Shown here: positions 59,925 to 64,000 of the stretch, in pieces
How positions within the stretch are numbered: the first letter of the stretch is position 1
Layout of the letters: each line of letters begins with the position of its first letter
Origin: Proteus vulgaris
GTDB lineage: Bacteria > Pseudomonadota > Gammaproteobacteria > Enterobacterales > Enterobacteriaceae
Direction of reading: 5' to 3'
Length of the DNA: 64,000 bases
Assembly: GCA_901472505.1 (NCBI GenBank)
Contig: LR590468.1
Coordinates: forward strand, 2,517,501 to 2,581,500
Program-made: the position numbers and the translations under genes
Notes under the pieces: model-generated
Seen by the model: only the letters and a program-made list of their open reading frames with translations
Told to the model about the DNA's origin: nothing
Databases searched by the model: none

Positions 59925-60482
59925 TTAATAACTACCTTTGCGACCTGTACCGCTGTAGGTGAAATCCCATGAAACTTCAAAGGGTTCAAACCAAGGCGCA
60001 ACACCGGTTTCTTTATCGATATGGCGACCAAAAGCAATATCTTTATTGTATGAAGGCGGGTAAATCTTATAAGTGACATTATATTGACCATTACCATCGA
60101 GTTTTAGATTCTCGCCATAGTGAGGGCCATCATTAGCCACCATTGCCATAAAAACGCCTTGTTGTTTTTTCGCTGGCGCATCTGATTTTGTCACGGTGTA
60201 TTCAACAGTGAGGTAAGGGATCCAGTCACCTTCTGCAAAGCCATTAGGATTATCTTCTGTAGCATGGATATCGGCTTCTAAATGGATATCAGCTTTATCC
60301 GCGGCGAGATGGTTCATTGCATGATGACCTTCTTCGGTATCCATCGTGATAGGTTGAAGGTAAACCCCTTGAATTTCCATGCCATTTTTAATAATCGGAT
60401 GGCCTACTGGGTACTCTAGAGCAAAAGCCGAGGTGGAGAGAAACGATAATGCAGTAAGAGAGAGTGCATAGCGATATTTCAT
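59925..60482 (-). CDS. FetP/P19-type periplasmic iron-binding protein
   Basis: The 185-residue product has a Sec signal (MKYRYALSLTALSFLSTSAF, cut after AFA) and matches the P19/FetP/Tp34 family, which binds Cu and Fe and feeds FTR1-type permeases in Campylobacter and pathogenic E. coli. Metal-ligand blocks include the Glu/Met region KNGMEIQGVYLQPITMD, ADIHLEADIHATEDNPNGF with its His residues, and AMVANDGPHYGENLKL with the His. The end WFEPFEVSWDFTYSGTGR is typical. It is the first gene of the operon, next to a Fur-like box. Confidence 0.9.
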   Translation of the reverse strand: MKYRYALSLTALSFLSTSAFALEYPVGHPIIKNGMEIQGVYLQPITMDTEEGHHAMNHLAADKADIHLEADIHATEDNPNGFAEGDWIPYLTVEYTVTKSDAPAKKQQGVFMAMVANDGPHYGENLKLDGNGQYNVTYKIYPPSYNKDIAFGRHIDKETGVAPWFEPFEVSWDFTYSGTGRKGSY

Positions 60483-60503
60483 ATTTAACCCTTATTTATT
60501 GAA

Positions 60504-60518
60504 TGATAATTGTTATTA
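60504..60518. promoter_or_regulatory. Fur box upstream of the iron-uptake operon
   Basis: TGATAATTGTTATTA matches the Fur 7-1-7 consensus TGATAAT-N-ATTATCA at 12 of 14 positions and lies 22 bp upstream of the P19 start codon. It implies repression when iron is plentiful. Confidence 0.75.
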
Positions 60519-60783
60519 TTCTTAATAAGGTTAACACAATTGGTGTTAGGAATAGGAGATAATCGATACGAAAAATATCGCTTAAGTTTAGGAAAAAACC
60601 AGTAAGAAATGTATTAACATTTTCTTTTATAAAAGAAAAAAATTTGTTGTTTTAAATGGAAAGGATAAATAGAGTTGATCGTTATAAGTGATAATAACCA
60701 TAAAATCATCAAATTAAGAATGGCATATGGAAATCTTATTTATTATAGCAAGGTGATAAAAAGACAGATTTCCATATATGACA

Positions 60784-61072
60784 TTAAATTTGGCTTTGAG
60801 CGCTCCAAAATTGTTTGGATTGTGTCAGCGCTATAGCAGAAACTTGTTCTTCATTAGGTGGTAAAAAAAAAGGCAGGTGTCACTTTGAGTTCTTGCGCAA
60901 TATGAAAAAGCATATCAACATCAATTTTGCAGAGCCCATTTTCATATCGTGAAAATTGTTGTTGGCTAATACCTACTCTTTCAGCAACAACCTTTGCTGA
61001 TAAGCGAAGTTGCTGACGTTGCTTACGAATTTTATGCCCAATAATTTGAGAAATGGGATAAATCTTTGACAT
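60784..61072 (-). CDS. MrpJ-like XRE-family regulator (one frameshift)
   Basis: The product of about 95 residues is a single XRE helix-turn-helix: IIGHKIRKQRQQLRLSAKVV, then AERVGISQQQFSRYENGLCK and HIAQELKVTPAFF. The SQQQFSRYE recognition helix is characteristic of Proteus MrpJ and its paralogues, which repress flagella when fimbriae are made. The start MSKIYPISQ has GAGG at 6 nt. The frame breaks near 60864 in a run of nine A (eight expected). The restored end reads LPPNEEQVSAIALTQSKQ, stopping at 60784. No fimbrial genes are adjacent, so this is an orphan paralogue. Confidence 0.8.
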
Positions 61073-61234
61073 TAGTGACCTCATTCTTCCTATCAACCAC
61101 CAATAATATTCAATAATTTGAATATCCTGTTTCTGTGATGGATCTTCAAAGTAAACAAGCACTCCGGCTTGAATGAGTAAAATCCATTCTATAGTGTTAT
61201 CGGTTAATGGGAATGAATTATTTATACCCGTCAA

Positions 61235-61674
61235 GCTATAAGATGATATTAATTTTCATTAAACAATTTTGATATCTTTCTTTTTTCTAGCAGGATAATC
61301 GAGATAATTTTGATAAACAGTGCTATATATTGCCTAAATACCATTTTATCTATTATTTGTGCTCGCATTTATGATTAATAAAGAGTAAATAATGACGCTA
61401 TAACAAAAAAGATAAAGCCCTCTTTGACTGTGTTTATACTCGAAAATACCTTTTATATATTTTTTATGATGGTTATTTTTGAGTTTTTTTTTGTATTGGC
61501 GAAATGTTGCTTCTTAAATAGCGCAAAATCTAAATACCTCTTTTTACTTTATTGAAATTAATAAAATTACATTCACTTCTAATAGCCTACGGCGTTAAGA
61601 TTGTTAACTATAATACTTAGGCAAGATTATAAGTATTACAGGGTTATTATCTATTTATCGTCAAGGTCGAGATT
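61235..61674. other. Intergenic region upstream of gss
   Basis: About 440 bp, no gene recognised. A perfect TATAAT at 61609-61614 is the best -10 candidate for gss, but no good -35 is spaced with it. The rest is AT-rich and featureless to me. Confidence 0.4.
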
Positions 61675-63552
61675 ATGAATGTAAAAGATATCATTCGTCA
61701 TGAACCATTTGGAACATTGCTAGGTTATGCGCCTGGTGGTGTCGCGATTTATTCATCAGATTACAGCAGTATCGATAAAGAAGACTATGCCGCTAATGAT
61801 TCATTTCGTAGCTATATTGGTAATGAATATATGGGGCATAAGTGGCAATGTGTTGAGTTTGCTCGCCGTTTTCTCTATTTGCATTATGGCGCTGTGTTTA
61901 CTGATGTAGGAATGGCTTATGAGATCTTCTCATTGCGTTTTTTACGTAAAACGATAGATGACGATATATTGCCATTACAAGCCTTTGCAAATGGTAGCAA
62001 ACAACCGCCTGTAGTGGGAGCTTTGCTGATTTGGCAAGAAGGTGGTGAGTTTAAAGTAACAGGGCATGTTGCGGTTATTACTGAAGTACTTGAAGATAAA
62101 ATTCGTATCGCAGAACAAAATGTTATCCACACGAGACTGCCGGCAGGGCAACAGTGGACACGAGAATTACCTCTTAAAGTGACGGATAACGGTTACTTTA
62201 TTCAAGATACTTTTGACAATACAATACTATTAGGTTGGATGATCCAAACAGAGCCTAATGCTTACAGTCTTCCTCAACCTAAAATAGCTTCCGAACTGTT
62301 AAATATCCATGCCGAACAGCTTGATAATCAAGGTCAATTAGATGGCAAATGGTTAGATGAAAGCTCTCCATTAGAAAAAGCGTATGTCCTTGCGCAACAT
62401 GGTCATGTTATCAACCAAAATAGCTATGAATACTTCACTATTTCAGAAAGTGCGGAGCAAGAGCTTATTCGTGCAAGTAATGAAATGCATTTGATGTATT
62501 TACATGCCACAGAAAAAGTGTTGAAAGACGATAATTTATTACGTTTATTCGATATTCCAGAGGTGTTGTGGCCTCGTATCCGTTTATCATGGCAAAACCG
62601 GCGTCATCAAATGATCACCGGACGATTGGATTTTTGTATGGATGAACGCGGTGTCAAAGTTTATGAATATAATGCGGATTCCGCCTCTTGCCATACAGAA
62701 GCCGGTTTAATTATCGAGAAATGGGCACAGAAAGGTGGCGTTAAAGAGGGTTTTAATCCGGGGGAACGCTTACTTGATGCATTGGCCGATGCTTGGAAAC
62801 ACAGTGATGCGAAACCTTTTGTGCATATTCTTCAAGATGATGATAGTGAAGAAGATTATCATGCTCTTTTTATGCAACAATCGCTGACGCAAGCAGGCTA
62901 CGACAGTAAAATTCTACGTGGATTAGATGAGCTTCATTGGAATAGTCGTGGTCAATTAATTGATGCAGATAAACGGGTTGTTGAATGTGTCTGGAAAACA
63001 TGGGCTTGGGAAACGGCTTTAGATCAACTCAGAGAAGAGAGTGAACAACAAGCACTGATCCCTATTCGTACAGGGCACCCAGATGGTGAAGTACGTTTAG
63101 TCGATGTGCTTTTGCGTCCTGAAATTACGGTTTTTGAGCCACTTTGGACGTTGATCCCAAGTAATAAAGCGATTTTGCCGATTTTATGGCAACTTTTCCC
63201 AGATAACCCTTATCTGCTAGATACGGATTTTACGATCACTTCACGTCTTACACAAAGTGGTTATGCCGTTAAACCGATTGCTGGCCGTTGTGGTAGCAAC
63301 ATTGGGTTAGTTGATCATAAAGAGAATGTACTAGATGAAACTAATGGCCAATTTGATCACCAAGAAAATATCTACCAAGAATTATGGTGCTTACCAAAAG
63401 TCGCTAATCGTTATATTCAAGTTTGTACCTTCACTGTGGGTGGGCATTATGGCGGATGTTGTTTACGTTCAGATCCTACAAGGGTCATTAAAAAAGAGAG
63501 TGATATAGAACCGTTGATTGTGGTTGAAGATAAATACTTTTTAGAAAAATAA
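61675..63552 (+). CDS. gss: Bifunctional glutathionylspermidine synthetase/amidase
   Basis: Gss joins glutathione to spermidine using ATP and also hydrolyses the product, linking polyamine and thiol pools. The 625-residue product (E. coli 619) has an N-terminal CHAP amidase with catalytic Cys59 (HKWQCVEFARR) and His131 (KVTGHVAVI), the same positions as E. coli. The C-terminal ATP-grasp synthetase contains GRLDFCMDERGVKVYEYNAD, ASCHTEAGLIIEKW and the phosphate-binding KPIAGRCGSNIGLV. It is intact, monocistronic, and followed by a hairpin terminator. Confidence 0.96.
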   Translation: MNVKDIIRHEPFGTLLGYAPGGVAIYSSDYSSIDKEDYAANDSFRSYIGNEYMGHKWQCVEFARRFLYLHYGAVFTDVGMAYEIFSLRFLRKTIDDDILPLQAFANGSKQPPVVGALLIWQEGGEFKVTGHVAVITEVLEDKIRIAEQNVIHTRLPAGQQWTRELPLKVTDNGYFIQDTFDNTILLGWMIQTEPNAYSLPQPKIASELLNIHAEQLDNQGQLDGKWLDESSPLEKAYVLAQHGHVINQNSYEYFTISESAEQELIRASNEMHLMYLHATEKVLKDDNLLRLFDIPEVLWPRIRLSWQNRRHQMITGRLDFCMDERGVKVYEYNADSASCHTEAGLIIEKWAQKGGVKEGFNPGERLLDALADAWKHSDAKPFVHILQDDDSEEDYHALFMQQSLTQAGYDSKILRGLDELHWNSRGQLIDADKRVVECVWKTWAWETALDQLREESEQQALIPIRTGHPDGEVRLVDVLLRPEITVFEPLWTLIPSNKAILPILWQLFPDNPYLLDTDFTITSRLTQSGYAVKPIAGRCGSNIGLVDHKENVLDETNGQFDHQENIYQELWCLPKVANRYIQVCTFTVGGHYGGCCLRSDPTRVIKKESDIEPLIVVEDKYFLEK

Positions 63553-63578
63553 GACAACCATATTTTGGTATTAATAAT

Positions 63579-63607
63579 AGCCCGCCTTATTGGCGGGTTT
63601 GTTTTAA
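63579..63607 (+). terminator. Intrinsic terminator after gss
   Basis: CCCGCC (63581-63586) pairs with GGCGGG (63592-63597), with a 5-nt loop, followed by TTTGTTTT. Confidence 0.8.
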
Positions 63608-63639
63608 ATAACAGTCGATTGTGAGGTGAATAAATAAAA

Positions 63640-63993
63640 ATGATAAAAACATTCTTAACCCTTGATGAATTATTAACGTCGCTCTCGATACTTGAGCCAA
63701 ATGAATGGATATATACTGAGATTACAACATGGAATAGTTATCCTGAGCAGGCTGTTTTTTATTATATTCCTTGGGATTACATCCAAGAATTACCTGATGA
63801 TGAAATTTATCTGGATGATGAAGATATGGAAATGCCAAAAGCTGTTGAAGATAAAAATTTATGGGGCTGGATGGTGGTTTGTGATTTGGTTTTATTTTAT
63901 CAAATCCAACAAGCCGAACAAAAAAACTTGCAGTGGATCATTGAAGAAATTAACTATTATCGTGAGTATGATGCTTATCGATGTTTGAGTTAG
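63640..63993 (+). CDS. Small acidic orphan protein
   Basis: The 117-residue product is acidic and aromatic-rich (FYYIPWDYIQELPDDEIYLD, then DEDMEMPKAVEDKNLWGWMV and QWIIEEINYYREYDAYRCL). It has no signal peptide or membrane helix. I do not recognise a characterised homologue. The composition resembles small DUF proteins that act as immunity factors in polymorphic toxin systems, but no toxin gene is visible within the window. The ribosome site GAGGTG lies 11 nt before the start. It follows gss after a terminator and so has its own promoter. Confidence 0.7.
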   Translation: MIKTFLTLDELLTSLSILEPNEWIYTEITTWNSYPEQAVFYYIPWDYIQELPDDEIYLDDEDMEMPKAVEDKNLWGWMVVCDLVLFYQIQQAEQKNLQWIIEEINYYREYDAYRCLS

Positions 63994-64000
63994 GTTTTAT

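Overview
The window is an AT-rich gammaproteobacterial chromosome segment, best explained as Proteus (Morganellaceae). Reasons: enterobacterial gene blocks (tomB-hha, acrRAB, mscK-rsmS-priC-apt-dnaX-ybaB-recR, btsT-yjiX-yjiA, yacC-cueO-hpt-can-yadGH), a meso-diaminopimelate D-dehydrogenase gene as known from Proteus vulgaris, and a MrpJ-like XRE regulator with the SQQQFSRYE helix. Species cannot be fixed by eye. No tRNA, rRNA, insertion sequence, prophage or CRISPR array was recognised.

Layout. 0-15.5 kb: 4.5S RNA, hha/tomB, the AcrAB pump and its repressor AcrR, a YchN homologue, MscK, rsmS, priC, apt, dnaX (with a conserved -1 frameshift site), ybaB and recR. 15.7-21.2 kb: a four-gene YegL/YegK/YegI-like module (von Willebrand A protein, PP2C phosphatase, protein kinase) ending in a large membrane protein with TPR-like and two TonB-C-like domains. 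21.3-25 kb: pyruvate transporter operon btsT-yjiX-yjiA with textbook BtsR direct repeats. 25-29.7 kb: cysteine desulfidase, then dcuC-pepT. 30-31.6 and 38-40.3 kb: very AT-rich, K/N/E/I-rich orphan genes that seem related to each other and may encode secreted effectors. Between them lie a MATE exporter, ddh, and a split Tm-1-like pair facing a TetR regulator and a YheO/DauR-like regulator.

40-50 kb: acetyltransferase, AbrB transporter, yacC, CueR-controlled cueO, hpt, can, yadGH, a NadR-controlled niacin transporter (niaP) and ydcY. 50-56.4 kb: an HtpX-like protease with LemA, a dmsABC-type molybdoenzyme operon and a divergent IclR regulator. 56.5-60.5 kb: a Fur-boxed iron-uptake operon combining FetP/P19, a free-standing cupredoxin, an FTR1 permease, a short EfeO and EfeB. 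60.8-64 kb: MrpJ-like regulator, glutathionylspermidine synthetase/amidase and a small acidic orphan.

Quality warning. At least 17 genes carry one or more apparent frameshifts, nearly all of them single-base gains or losses in mononucleotide runs, with the protein reading continuing correctly in the next frame. These look like base-calling errors rather than gene decay. I annotate the full gene spans and give the break positions.
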